Positions 54,420-62,112 are shown, counted from the first letter of the stretch. The stretch is DNA of 64,000 nt from Demequina subtropica (GCF_000971235.1 NZ_BBMB01000006.1:162737-226736), one strand, 5' to 3'. Numbers and translations are program-made. Notes: generated by a model not told the origin, from the sequence alone.

Positions 54420-54920
54420 ATGTCCCGCAAGCACGCCGCCGGAGGCTCGACGCCTGCCGTCCATGCGCTGCTCGAGGCCGGCGTCGAGCACACCCTCCAC
54501 CCGTACGAGCACGATCCCGCGACCGACCTCAGCTACGGCCTGGAGGCCGCTGCGGCGCTCGGGGTGGACGCGGACCAGGTCTTCAAGACGCTGTGCGCCT
54601 ACGTCGACGGCCGGCTGTGCTTGGGGCTGGTCCCGGTGAGCGGGATGCTCGACCTCAAGGCGCTCGCGCATGCGTTCGGCGGCAAGAAGGCGGAGATGGC
54701 GCCGCCCGCGGAGGCCGAGCGCGCCACCGGCTACGTCGTGGGCGGGATCTCGCCCATCGGCCAGCGCAAGGCGCTTCCCACCGCGGTCGACGAGACCGTC
54801 GAGCTGTGGGACACCGTGTACGTCTCCGGCGGTCGGCGCGGGCTCGACATCGCGCTCGCCCCCGCCGACCTCATCGCCGTGACGCGCGCCGTCGCGGCCC
54901 CGATCGCGAAGGACTCCTGA
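54420..54920 (+). CDS. ybaK: Cys-tRNA(Pro)/aminoacyl-tRNA deacylase YbaK
   Basis: Hydrolyses Cys-tRNA(Pro) as a proofreading step after prolyl-tRNA synthetase. The 166-residue protein has the YbaK/ProX core: [18 protein letters not shown] with the key lysine in [34 protein letters not shown] with the GxxSPxG loop, and a final [20 protein letters not shown] lies 6 nt before the ATG with no ribosome binding site. The stop overlaps the next start by one base, coupling it to the YggS gene. Confidence 0.9.
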   Translation: MSRKHAAGGSTPAVHALLEAGVEHTLHPYEHDPATDLSYGLEAAAALGVDADQVFKTLCAYVDGRLCLGLVPVSGMLDLKALAHAFGGKKAEMAPPAEAERATGYVVGGISPIGQRKALPTAVDETVELWDTVYVSGGRRGLDIALAPADLIAVTRAVAAPIAKDS

Positions 54921-55654
54921 TGGACCTCTCTCCCGCCCCCGCCGGCTGGGACCACGCCGCCGCCCTCGAGGAGGTCAAGGCGCGCGTCCACATCGCCGAG
55001 GCCACGTGGGGCCGGGCGGGCTCCGGGGTCCGGGTGCTGGTCGCCACCAAGACCTGGGACGCCGATGCGGCGACCGCCGTGGTCCGCGCGGGCGGCATCC
55101 TGGTGGGAGAGTCGCGGATGCAGGAGCTCGAGGCCAAGGGCGACGCGCTCCGCGCCTCAGGCGCGCGCGTGCACGTCATCGGCCAGCTGCAGCGGAACAA
55201 GGCCGCGGTCGCGGTCCGGTACGCGGACTGCGTCCAGACCGTCGACCACGCGCGGCTCGCCGAGCGCCTCTCGCGCCTGTGCGTCGAGGCAGAGCGGGAG
55301 CTCGAGGTGATGATCCAGGTCAACGTCTCGGGCGAGGAGTCGAAGGCGGGCGTCCATCCCGACGAGGCCCTCGCGATCGCATCCGCGGTGCAGGCCCTTC
55401 CGGCGCTCACGGTGACGGGCTTCATGACCATCGGGTTGAACTCGCCCGACGAGGCCGCGGTGCGCGAGGGCTACGCGCGCCTGCGCGAGATCCGCGACCA
55501 GGCGCTCATCCGCTCCGAGCGCGGCAGCATGGGGCTCGGCGCGGCCTGGGAGCTGTCGATGGGCATGTCCCAGGACCTCGAGTGGGCGATCGCCGAGGGC
55601 GCCACCATGGTGCGCGTCGGCACGGCCGTGATGGGTCCGCGCGCCGCGAACTGA
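54920..55654 (+). CDS. yggS: YggS-family pyridoxal phosphate protein
   Basis: A 244-residue PLP-homeostasis protein with an alanine-racemase N-terminal barrel. The PLP lysine is in VLVATKTWDADA near residue 44. GESRMQELEAK, HVIGQLQRNK, the VNVSGEESKAG glycine/serine block and LSMGMSQDLEWAIAEGATMVRVG are the standard conserved segments. It binds PLP but usually shows no enzyme activity, helping keep free PLP and amino acid pools in balance. It overlaps ybaK by one base. Confidence 0.93.
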   Translation: MDLSPAPAGWDHAAALEEVKARVHIAEATWGRAGSGVRVLVATKTWDADAATAVVRAGGILVGESRMQELEAKGDALRASGARVHVIGQLQRNKAAVAVRYADCVQTVDHARLAERLSRLCVEAERELEVMIQVNVSGEESKAGVHPDEALAIASAVQALPALTVTGFMTIGLNSPDEAAVREGYARLREIRDQALIRSERGSMGLGAAWELSMGMSQDLEWAIAEGATMVRVGTAVMGPRAAN

Positions 55655-55749
55655 GCCGCCCCGGCTCGCGCCGAGGCCCGAGCGATGTGAGACTGGCGGG
55701 AGCATCAGGCACCGTGCCGACGAGGGGGATGGCGCAGAGAGGAGCCCCC

Positions 55750-56091
55750 ATGCCCCGCTACCACCTGGCGATGTACTACGAGCAGGAGTCCGGTGAGTTC
55801 CCCGACGACCTTCAGCAGATCATCGCCGAGATGGAGCGGTTCGAGGAGGAGCTCCGCGAACGCGGCATCCTGGTGACGTCCGCCGGCTTCGCTCCCTCCC
55901 TCGAGGCACGCGTGGTGGTCTCCGGCCCGGATGGCGGCGAGACCTCGGAGGGCACCTACCTTCCGGGTCCGGTGCAGTCCGGCGGCTTCTGGCTCATCGA
56001 GGCGCCCAACATGGGCGACGCGATCGTATGGGCGGAGCGCTTCAGCCGCGTGCTCCGTCTGCCAGTCGAGGTGCGCGAGGTCCGCCTCTGA
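55750..56091 (+). CDS. YCII-related domain protein
   Basis: A 113-residue protein of the DGPF/YCII fold. YHLAMYYEQESGEFPDDLQQ opens it, and SGGFWLIEAPNMGDAIVWAERF near residue 80 is the typical second half. It is a ferredoxin-like small domain, often next to sigma factors, of unclear activity. GAGAGGAG lies 5-6 nt before the ATG at 55750. It is transcribed from its own 95-bp upstream gap. Confidence 0.75.
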   Translation: MPRYHLAMYYEQESGEFPDDLQQIIAEMERFEEELRERGILVTSAGFAPSLEARVVVSGPDGGETSEGTYLPGPVQSGGFWLIEAPNMGDAIVWAERFSRVLRLPVEVREVRL

Positions 56092-56137
56092 CCCCGGCCC
56101 GCGGGGCGCGCGCGAAAAGTTAGGCAAGGTTTCACTC

Positions 56138-56155
56138 CCTGGCGACGATGCCAGG
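56138..56155 (+). promoter_or_regulatory. Small hairpin overlapping a Shine-Dalgarno before the VIT gene
   Basis: CCTGGC-GACGAT-GCCAGG forms a 6-bp stem whose right arm includes the first half of AGGAGG (56153-56158). It could hide the ribosome binding site, though that site is 16 nt from the GTG. Confidence 0.35.
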
Positions 56156-56174
56156 AGGTTCCTACCCTTGACGG

Positions 56175-56891
56175 GTGACCGAGACCCCCCACCACACCGC
56201 ATCGTTCCCCGACGAGGACGCCGTCTCCGGGCGGCTCAACGCGCTGCGCGCGGGCGTGCTCGGCGCCAACGACGGCATCGTCTCGATCGCGGCGCTGCTG
56301 GTCGGCGTGGTGGCCGCGACGAACGACGCGACCGTCATCCTCACGACCGCCCTCGCCGGCATCGCCGCGGGCGCCCTCTCGATGGGCGTGGGCGAGTACG
56401 TCTCCGTCTCCAGCCAACGCGACGCGGAGCGGGCCCAGCTCGAGCGCGAGAAGGCATGGCACGACCACCGCCCCGAATGGGAGCTCGACCAGCTCACGCG
56501 CCTCCACATGGAGACCGGGATGTCCGAGGCGACCGCACGCGCGGCCGCCATCGAGCAGACCGCGTTCGACCCCCTCGCGGCTCACGCGCGCGCCCACCTC
56601 GGCATCGATCCCGAGGAGCTCGTCAACCCGTGGCATGCCGCGTTCGCATCGCTGTTCGCCTTCACGCTCGGCGGCATCTTCCCGCTCCTCACCGCGGTGC
56701 TCGCGCCGGACGCGCTCAAGGTGCCGCTCACGTTCCTCGTCGTGATCATCGCGCTGGCCGTCTCCGGGACGGTGTCCGCGCGTCTCGGTCACGCGCCGCG
56801 TCTCCGCGCGATCGTCCGCAACGTGGTCGGCGGCTCGCTCGCGATGGCGATCACCTACGGCATCGGCACCTTCGCGGGCGTGCACCTGTAG
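56175..56891 (+). CDS. VIT1/CCC1-family iron/manganese transporter
   Basis: A 238-residue membrane protein that probably moves Fe2+ or Mn2+ out of the cytoplasm. GRLNALRAGVLGANDGIVSIAALLVG contains the family's first-helix signature. LSMGVGEYVSVSSQRDAERAQLEREKAWH is the metal-binding helix and cytoplasmic loop, with multiple Glu/Asp. Four to five helices in all. The GTG at 56175 is the only start matching the family. A half IdeR/DtxR-like site (TTAGGCAAGG at 56120-56129) lies upstream. Confidence 0.85.
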   Translation: MTETPHHTASFPDEDAVSGRLNALRAGVLGANDGIVSIAALLVGVVAATNDATVILTTALAGIAAGALSMGVGEYVSVSSQRDAERAQLEREKAWHDHRPEWELDQLTRLHMETGMSEATARAAAIEQTAFDPLAAHARAHLGIDPEELVNPWHAAFASLFAFTLGGIFPLLTAVLAPDALKVPLTFLVVIIALAVSGTVSARLGHAPRLRAIVRNVVGGSLAMAITYGIGTFAGVHL

Positions 56892-56945
56892 GACCCTGCG
56901 CGGCGCGCTCGGCGTCCGCCGATGCCGGTGGACGCCCCCTCGCGT

Positions 56946-57992
56946 CTACGGCACGAGCTTGAGCCACTCCTCGGTCGCGAACTTCGACTCGACGCGCTCC
57001 TGAGCGAGCGCGATCTCCGCCTCGGTCACCTCGCCCGGCTGCGTCGCATAGCGTCCGCGGAAGTGGTCGAGGAACGAGTCGATGACGGCCCCACGCTCCA
57101 TGCCCGTCTGGCTGCGCAGCGGGTCGACGCGCTTGTTGGCGCTCTTGGTGCCCTTGTCGGAGAGCTTCTCGCGACCGATCCGCAGCACCTCGAGCATCGC
57201 GTCCGCGTCGATGTCGTACGCCATGGTGACGTGATGGAGGACCGCGCCGGCGGCGTAGCGCTTCTGCGCGGCTCCCGCGATCTTGCCGGCGGGCGAGGCG
57301 ATGTCGTTGATCGGCACGTAGGTCGCCTCGATGCCGAGCTCGCGCAGCGCGCCCAGGACCCAGTCGTCGAGGAATGCGTACGACTGCTCGAAGCTCAGGC
57401 CCTCGACCAACGAGGTGGGCACGTGCAGCGAGTACGTGATGGTGTTGCCCGGCTGGACGAACATCGCGCCGCCGCCCGAGACGCGCCGGACCACCGTCAT
57501 GCCGTGCTTGGCCGCGCCATCGTCGTCGATCTCGTTGCGCCACGACTGGAACGAGCCGATGATCACGGCGTTCGCACCCCACTCCCACACGCGCAGCGTG
57601 GGTCCGCGGCGGCCGGCGGCCACCTCCTCCGAGAGGACCTCGTCGAGCGACATCTGCATGTACGGGTCGCGCGGGACGTCGTGGATGACGTCGAACGTGT
57701 GGTCGTGCCAGCTGGTCGCATGCCCGAGCGCGCGCCGCACCGCGATGCCCACGGCCTCGGGCGTGAACCCGATGAAGGTCGCGTCGCCGGCGGCCCGCTG
57801 CACCGCGGCTGCGAGCTGCGCGACGGTCGCGGTGGCGGCGATCCCGTGCAGCGCGCGCGTGATGTCGAGGATCGCCTCGGCGGGCTCGAGGAAGAAGTCC
57901 CCGGAGATCACCACGCTCGTGATCGTGTCGTTCTCGATCTCGACGTCCGCGACCACGAGCTTGCCGCCAGGAACCTTGTACTCACCATGCAT
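56946..57992 (-). CDS. Lipoate--protein ligase family protein, domain-swapped
   Basis: A 348-residue protein in which the small domain normally at the C-terminus of LplA comes first: HGEYKVPGGKLVVADVEIEN at residues 2-21 and FFLEPAEAILDI. The BPL/LPL catalytic domain follows (about 130-330), with RRVSGGGAMFVQPGNTITYSL as the lipoyl-AMP loop and the conserved lysine in GKIAGAAQKR. It attaches lipoate or octanoate to E2/GcvH proteins. The ATG at 57992 is favoured by GAGAAT 7 nt upstream. It lies just downstream of a large palindromic element. Confidence 0.85.
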   Translation of the reverse strand: MHGEYKVPGGKLVVADVEIENDTITSVVISGDFFLEPAEAILDITRALHGIAATATVAQLAAAVQRAAGDATFIGFTPEAVGIAVRRALGHATSWHDHTFDVIHDVPRDPYMQMSLDEVLSEEVAAGRRGPTLRVWEWGANAVIIGSFQSWRNEIDDDGAAKHGMTVVRRVSGGGAMFVQPGNTITYSLHVPTSLVEGLSFEQSYAFLDDWVLGALRELGIEATYVPINDIASPAGKIAGAAQKRYAAGAVLHHVTMAYDIDADAMLEVLRIGREKLSDKGTKSANKRVDPLRSQTGMERGAVIDSFLDHFRGRYATQPGEVTEAEIALAQERVESKFATEEWLKLVP

Positions 57993-58024
57993 GCGGACCA
58001 TTCTCCCCCGCCCCCGGCCGGGCT

Positions 58025-58147
58025 CGGGACGCTCAGCACTCCGCACACCCGGCGATGCCGGCCTCGCGGGACACTCACCTCCGCGCGGCGGAGCTCAGCG
58101 TCCCGCGAGCGGGCGCCCGAGCGGATTGAGGAGTGCTGAGCGTCCCG
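58025..58147. repeat. Nested palindromic element of 123 bp
   Basis: Perfect 18-bp arms CGGGACGCTCAGCACTCC (58025-58042) and its complement (58130-58147) enclose further inverted pairs: CTCGCGGGAC (58063-58072) with GTCCCGCGAG (58100-58109), CTCCGC-GCG-GCGGAG (58079-58093), CCGGC-GAT-GCCGG (58049-58061) and the palindrome CGGGCGCCCG (58110-58119). The whole can fold like a cloverleaf. It lies between the cimA stop and the lipoate ligase start, so it may terminate cimA or belong to a REP/MITE-like family. Confidence 0.85.
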
Positions 58148-58170
58148 GCCGGAGAGGGGGACGATGCGGC

Positions 58171-59772
58171 CTACGGGTTCGGCGAGACGCCCGCCTTGAG
58201 CAGCCCGTAGAACAGCGAGTCGGTGAGCGCCTCCCATGACGCCTCGACCATGTTCGGCCCCACGCCCACGGTGCGCCACTGCACCCCCGTCTCGGTGTCG
58301 ACGGTGGTGATGAGCACGCGGGTCACCGCGTCGGTGCCGTGCGCCGCGTCCATGATGCGCACCTTGAAGTCCGTGAGGTCGAAGCGCTGGATCTCGGGGT
58401 AGGCGCCCGCGAGCGCGGTCCGCAGCGCATGGTCCAGCGCGTTGACGGGGCCGTTGCCCTCGCCGACCGTGACGAAGCGCTGACCGCCGCCGGCACGCAG
58501 CTTGATGACCGCCTCGGCGTCCGCGTCGCGCGGGTTGCCCGGCGCGGACGAGACCCGCACGCGCCACGTCTCGGTCTCCCAGTACTTGGGCGCGTCGCCG
58601 AGCTCCCACCGCAGCAGCAGCTCGAACGAGGCATCGGCGGCGTCGAACGTGTACCCCTGCGCCTCGGCGTGCTTCACGCGATCCGTCACACGGCCCAGCA
58701 CGTCGGGCCGGCCCGCGAGGTCGAAGCCCAGCTCCTTGCCCTTGAGCTCGATCGAGGCGCGCCCCGCCATCTCGGACACCAGCATGCGCATGTCGTTGCC
58801 CACGTACTCGGGCTGAGTGTGCTGGTAGAGGTCCGGGTCGACCTTGATCGCGGAGGCGTGCAGCCCCGCTTTGTGGGCGAAGGCCGAGGCACCCACATAC
58901 GGCTGGCGCGCGAACGGCGCGATGTTGGTGATCTCCGAGATCGCGTGCGCGATCCGCGTGGACTCGCGCAGGCCGTCACCCTTGAGGGCGATCATGCCGC
59001 GCTTGATCTCGAGGTTGGCGGCCACCGCGACCAGGTCGGCGTTGCCGGTCCGCTCGCCGTAGCCGTTGACGCATCCCTGCACGTGGCTGACGCCTGCCGC
59101 CACCGCCGCCATCGAGTTCGCGACGGCGCAGCCCGAGTCGTTGTGCGCGTGCATGCCCAGCTGAGCCGCCGTGCGCGCACGCACCTCGGTGACGATGCGC
59201 GTCACGTCATCGGGCAGCATGCCGCCGTTCGTGTCGCACAGGACCAGGGACGATGCGCCGCCGGCCTCGCCGGCGAGCAGCGCCTTGAGCGAGTACTCGG
59301 GGTCGAACCGGTAGCCGTCGAAGAAGTGCTCGGCATCGAGCACCACCCGTCGGCCCTCGCCCACCAGGAACGCGACGGTCTCCTCGATCATCGCGAGGTT
59401 CTCGTCGCCCGAGACGCGCAGCGCCCGCTCCGCGTGACGGATGTCGGACTTCGCGACGAGCGTGATGATCGGCGCCTCGGAGTCGAGCAGCGCCCGCACC
59501 TGCGGGTCGGAGGCCGCCGAGGTCCCCGCCCGGCGCGTCATGCCGAAGGCGGCGAACTGCGCGTTCTTGAACGACAGCTCCTTGGCGACCAGCCCGAAGA
59601 ACTCGGTGTCCTTGGGCACCGCTCCCGGCCACCCGCCCTCGATCACGCCGACGCCCATCTCGTCGAGCAGCGGGGCGATCGCCATCTTGTCCGCGACGGA
59701 CAGGTTCATGCCCTCCTGCTGCGCGCCGTCGCGCAGCGTCGTGTCGTAGATCTCGACCGTGAGATCCGTCAT
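58171..59772 (-). CDS. cimA: (R)-citramalate synthase
   Basis: Condenses pyruvate with acetyl-CoA to citramalate, starting a threonine-independent route to isoleucine. The 533-residue protein has the DRE-TIM signature YDTTLRDGAQQEGM at residues 9-22, MHAHNDSGCAVANSMAAV with metal-binding histidines, GCVNGYGERTGNADL, and a C-terminal LeuA-dimer regulatory domain (about 400-533) with RVLITTVDTETGVQWRTVGVG. The C-terminal length and the LSVADKMAIAPLLDEMGV start match CimA rather than LeuA. The ATG at 59772 follows GAGGAG by 9 nt. An Ile-codon leader and terminator lie upstream. Confidence 0.93.
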   Translation of the reverse strand: MTDLTVEIYDTTLRDGAQQEGMNLSVADKMAIAPLLDEMGVGVIEGGWPGAVPKDTEFFGLVAKELSFKNAQFAAFGMTRRAGTSAASDPQVRALLDSEAPIITLVAKSDIRHAERALRVSGDENLAMIEETVAFLVGEGRRVVLDAEHFFDGYRFDPEYSLKALLAGEAGGASSLVLCDTNGGMLPDDVTRIVTEVRARTAAQLGMHAHNDSGCAVANSMAAVAAGVSHVQGCVNGYGERTGNADLVAVAANLEIKRGMIALKGDGLRESTRIAHAISEITNIAPFARQPYVGASAFAHKAGLHASAIKVDPDLYQHTQPEYVGNDMRMLVSEMAGRASIELKGKELGFDLAGRPDVLGRVTDRVKHAEAQGYTFDAADASFELLLRWELGDAPKYWETETWRVRVSSAPGNPRDADAEAVIKLRAGGGQRFVTVGEGNGPVNALDHALRTALAGAYPEIQRFDLTDFKVRIMDAAHGTDAVTRVLITTVDTETGVQWRTVGVGPNMVEASWEALTDSLFYGLLKAGVSPNP

Positions 59773-59813
59773 CGTCGTCAGCTCCTCAAGTCCGGCGTGG
59801 CCCGTCTCCCAAC

Positions 59814-59841
59814 AAAAAAGCCTCCCAGGGGTGCGGGAGGC
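59814..59841 (-). terminator. Attenuator terminator in the cimA leader
   Basis: On the minus strand GCCTCCC-N8-GGGAGGC is followed by TTTTTT, 40 bp before the cimA start codon. It follows the leader peptide and a 10-bp hairpin, so it is placed to abort transcription before cimA. Confidence 0.85.
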
Positions 59842-59842
59842 T

Positions 59843-59868
59843 GCGCGTCGGGGTTCGACCCGACGCGC
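59843..59868 (-). promoter_or_regulatory. Leader hairpin after the cimA leader peptide
   Basis: A 10-bp stem GCGCGTCGGG / CCCGACGCGC with a 6-nt loop starts at the leader's stop codon. A pairing that would compete with the terminator is not obvious by eye. Confidence 0.6.
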
Positions 59869-59894
59869 TACAGAATGATGATCGCGGTACGCAT
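59868..59894 (-). CDS. cimA leader peptide MRTAIIIL
   Basis: An 8-codon frame ATG-CGT-ACC-GCG-ATC-ATC-ATT-CTG-TAG reads M-R-T-A-I-I-I-L. Three isoleucine codons and a leucine codon lie directly before the stop, with a hairpin and then a T-run terminator ahead of cimA. This is the layout of amino-acid attenuation: shortage of charged tRNA-Ile would stall the ribosome and let transcription reach cimA. CACAAT lies 8 nt before the ATG and would give a leaderless leader. It is too short for standard gene callers. Confidence 0.8.
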   Translation of the reverse strand: MRTAIIIL

Positions 59895-60036
59895 CGCACG
59901 CCATTGTGGCACACAACGAGGACGATGCGGCCGGCAGGTCGCCGGGACCTCCCAGCAAACCTGGAGGCACGCGCGCCAGACTGGCCACGGATCGGCACCG
60001 CCGACCGTCCCCGCCACGCGAGAGAGGCCCAGTCCC

Positions 60037-61005
60037 ATGACGCGCATCCCCGAACCCGTCGACACCCCCGCGGGACCGACCTACGAAGGCCGGCCGCTCG
60101 CACGCCCCGACGAGGAGGTGGTCGACCAGGGCATCTCCTTCGACCTCGGCACGCTGGTGAGCCGCCGCGGCATCGTGGGCCTGTTCGGGCTCGGCGCGGG
60201 CGCGGCGGTGCTCGCCGCCTGCTCGCCTTCCGCCGGCGGCGCGTCCTCCTCGTCCGGCTCGTCGCTCACGGAGATCCCCGACGAGACCGCGGGACCGTAC
60301 CCCGGGGACGGCTCGAACGGCCCGGACGTGCTCGAGGACTCCGGCATCGTCCGACGCGACATCCGCAGCTCGATCGGCGGCAGCGACCCCGTTCCCGGCG
60401 TGCCGCTCGACTTCACCTTCACGGTGCTCGACATGGCCAACGGGGGCGCGCCGATGGTCGGCGCCGCCGTCTACGCGTGGCACTGCAGCGCTGCGGGCCT
60501 GTACTCCATGTACTCGGACGGCGTCACCGACGAGACGTGGCTGCGCGGCGTCCAGGTGACCGACGACAACGGCGACGTCACGTTCACCTCGGTGATGCCC
60601 GGCTGCTACACGGGCCGCTGGACCCACATCCACTTCGAGGTCTACGCGAGCGTCGACGACATCGAGGACTCGTCGAAGGCGATCGCCACCTCGCAGATGG
60701 CCTTCCCCCAGAACGTGCTCGACGCGGTCTACGCGCTCGACACCTACGACGGCTCCGCGGCCAACCTGGCACAGCTCTCGCTCGCGACCGACAACGTGTT
60801 CGGCGACGACGGCGGCGTCCACCAGATGGGGACGCTCAAGGGCGATCCCGACGCCGGCTACACGGCGGCCCTCACCGTCCCGATCGACACGTCCACGCAG
60901 CCCACGGGCGGCACCATGGCCGGCGGCGGCGACACGCCGCAGGGTGGTCCGGGCGGCGGACCCGGGGGCGACGGCGGTGATCGGCCCGCCGCACCACCGT
61001 CGTAG
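60037..61005 (+). CDS. Intradiol dioxygenase-like Tat lipoprotein
   Basis: A 322-residue protein exported and anchored to the membrane. SRRGIVGLFGLGAGAAVLAAC combines a twin-arginine pattern with lipobox LAAC, cysteine at about residue 62, after an unusually long 42-residue N-region. The catalytic domain has the iron ligands of protocatechuate-type dioxygenases: Tyr in GAAVYAWHC, then Tyr and two His in PGCYTGRWTHIHFEV. An extracytoplasmic position is odd for catechol cleavage, so the substrate may be a surface phenolic. The tail is Gly/Pro-rich. GAGAGG precedes the ATG. Confidence 0.8.
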   Translation: MTRIPEPVDTPAGPTYEGRPLARPDEEVVDQGISFDLGTLVSRRGIVGLFGLGAGAAVLAACSPSAGGASSSSGSSLTEIPDETAGPYPGDGSNGPDVLEDSGIVRRDIRSSIGGSDPVPGVPLDFTFTVLDMANGGAPMVGAAVYAWHCSAAGLYSMYSDGVTDETWLRGVQVTDDNGDVTFTSVMPGCYTGRWTHIHFEVYASVDDIEDSSKAIATSQMAFPQNVLDAVYALDTYDGSAANLAQLSLATDNVFGDDGGVHQMGTLKGDPDAGYTAALTVPIDTSTQPTGGTMAGGGDTPQGGPGGGPGGDGGDRPAAPPS

Positions 61006-61013
61006 GACGCACA

Positions 61014-61051
61014 CAGGGACGATGCGGCGCGGCGGCGTCGCATCGTCCCTG
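61014..61051 (+). terminator. Hairpin after the dioxygenase-like gene
   Basis: A 13-bp perfect stem CAGGGACGATGCG / CGCATCGTCCCTG has a 12-nt loop, 8 bp after the stop. Both arms carry the over-represented octamer GACGATGC. Confidence 0.7.
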
Positions 61052-61121
61052 CGGCGGTGCGGTGGCGGCGGGCGGACAGGATGTCGCTTCTCGGCGAGAT
61101 CCGTCCCCTCCTCCATGCGGC

Positions 61122-61364
61122 TCAGGCGATGATGAAGGGCCTGATGCCTCCCGAGTCGAGGGTGTGGCGCGCACGCCAGTCCCTCGGGTCGTGCAGCCGT
61201 TCCCGCTCGTGCAGGCCGCGGATCTGGCGGCGGCGCTCGACGCGCGAACGGTGTCGGGCCTCGGTCGCCGCGTCGCGGCGGCGAAGGAGGCGGTCGGCGA
61301 GGCTACGGCGAGGGGCTTCGTCCCCGATGCCCAGCTCGTAGCCGCGGATGGTGGCGGCGGTCAT
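61122..61364 (-). CDS. Small basic protein, third gene of the small-gene cluster
   Basis: An 80-residue Arg-rich protein (LADRLLRRRDAATEARHRSR and EERRRQIRGL-like stretches) with no recognised family and no signal or membrane segment. The minus-strand GGAGGGACTTGAG before the ATG is a fair ribosome binding site. It follows the second small gene by 45 bp, and all three read the same way, so an operon is likely. Charge suggests nucleic acid or acidic protein binding, but this is conjecture. Confidence 0.5.
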   Translation of the reverse strand: MTAATIRGYELGIGDEAPRRSLADRLLRRRDAATEARHRSRVERRRQIRGLHERERLHDPRDWRARHTLDSGGIRPFIIA

Positions 61365-61409
61365 CTCAAGTCCCTCCTCGGACTCTCGAATCGGATGATG
61401 GAGGCACGC

Positions 61410-61625
61410 CTACAGGAGGCGCGCGAAGGTCGGCAGCGCGAACGAGTCGCCGATCACCTGCTGGACCCGCTCGGCCGCGGGCAGCGCGGACGCGCGGTGA
61501 CGGCGCAGCGCGCGACGGCGCCGAGCGGCGGCGAAGCGGTCCGCGACCTCGCGAAGCGAGTCGCGCACGCTGTGGTGAAGATCGGTGACATGGGCGGTGC
61601 CGTGTGCAGCGGGTGCAACGGACAT
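61410..61625 (-). CDS. Small basic protein, second gene of the small-gene cluster
   Basis: A 71-residue protein: a His-containing start (AHGTAHVTDLHHSVRD), then an Arg-rich amphipathic helix (VADRFAAARRRRALRRHRAS) and a hydrophobic end. No family recognised. GGGAGAACCATC precedes the ATG at 61625. It follows the first small gene by 40 bp. The three small products lie between the SARP regulator and the dioxygenase-like gene on the minus strand. Confidence 0.5.
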   Translation of the reverse strand: MSVAPAAHGTAHVTDLHHSVRDSLREVADRFAAARRRRALRRHRASALPAAERVQQVIGDSFALPTFARLL

Positions 61626-61665
61626 GATGGTTCTCCCTGGGTGTGATCCGGTGGACGATGAGGTC

Positions 61666-61935
61666 TCAGGCGATGAGGCGGAAGGCGCCGCGACCCGTGG
61701 ACTCGGCCTCGAGCCGGGCGTGACGGTCGGCGATCCGCTCCATGAGCGCGGAGCGGGCGACCGACCACGCGCGCAGGCGCGCGATCTCGGTTCCGCTCCA
61801 GTCGACGAGCGCAGCGGCGGCTCCGGGCGCGAAGCCCTTGACCGCCTCGGCGAGCCGCTCGAGCTCGACCTTGTGCGCGGACGTTCCCTCCTCGGCGAGC
61901 CTGGGGCCGAGGTCTGCGGTGATCGGAATGGACAT
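61666..61935 (-). CDS. Small hypothetical protein, first gene of the small-gene cluster
   Basis: An 89-residue, mostly helical soluble protein (EGTSAHKVELERLAEAVKGF and LVDWSGTEIARLRAWSVARS) with no recognised family. AAAGGAGG lies 6 nt before the ATG at 61935, one of the strongest ribosome binding sites in the window, so good expression is expected. A perfect Crp/GlxR-type box lies 75 bp upstream. The two further small genes follow with 40-45 bp gaps. Confidence 0.6.
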   Translation of the reverse strand: MSIPITADLGPRLAEEGTSAHKVELERLAEAVKGFAPGAAAALVDWSGTEIARLRAWSVARSALMERIADRHARLEAESTGRGAFRLIA

Positions 61936-62002
61936 GACACCCTCCTTTCGCTGGTTCGTGCGGTGTCGATGTCAGGATGCGCGCGGCCCGTGTGATGGGT
62001 CG

Positions 62003-62018
62003 TGTGACGCACGTCACA
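62003..62018 (-). promoter_or_regulatory. Crp/GlxR-type binding site
   Basis: TGTGA-CGCACG-TCACA is a perfect match to the TGTGA-N6-TCACA consensus. It lies 68-83 bp upstream of the first small gene. A second TGTGA half-site occurs at 61991-61995. Confidence 0.75.
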
Positions 62019-62112
62019 TACCGGAAATACACCAGAAATGGGGGCAGGAGCAGGCGCGTCGGGCGCGCGCGACCCCATGGTCGCCCGGCAGTCACCGACG
62101 ATGCCGCTCGCG

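Noticed and set aside
59904..59908. An in-frame ATG upstream of cimA (giving a start MACDAYRD) as the cimA start
   Set aside because: It would translate through the attenuator hairpins and adds residues not found in CimA; GAGGAG before 59772 is a better start.
61062..61646. A plus-strand frame of 194 codons over the three small minus genes
   Set aside because: No ribosome binding site or family; the minus-strand frames have three good sites and operon-like spacing, so they are preferred.
61947..61975. A CTGACA-17-AGCGAA promoter for the small-gene operon
   Set aside because: Transcription would start inside the AAAGGAGG ribosome binding site, so it cannot be the working promoter.
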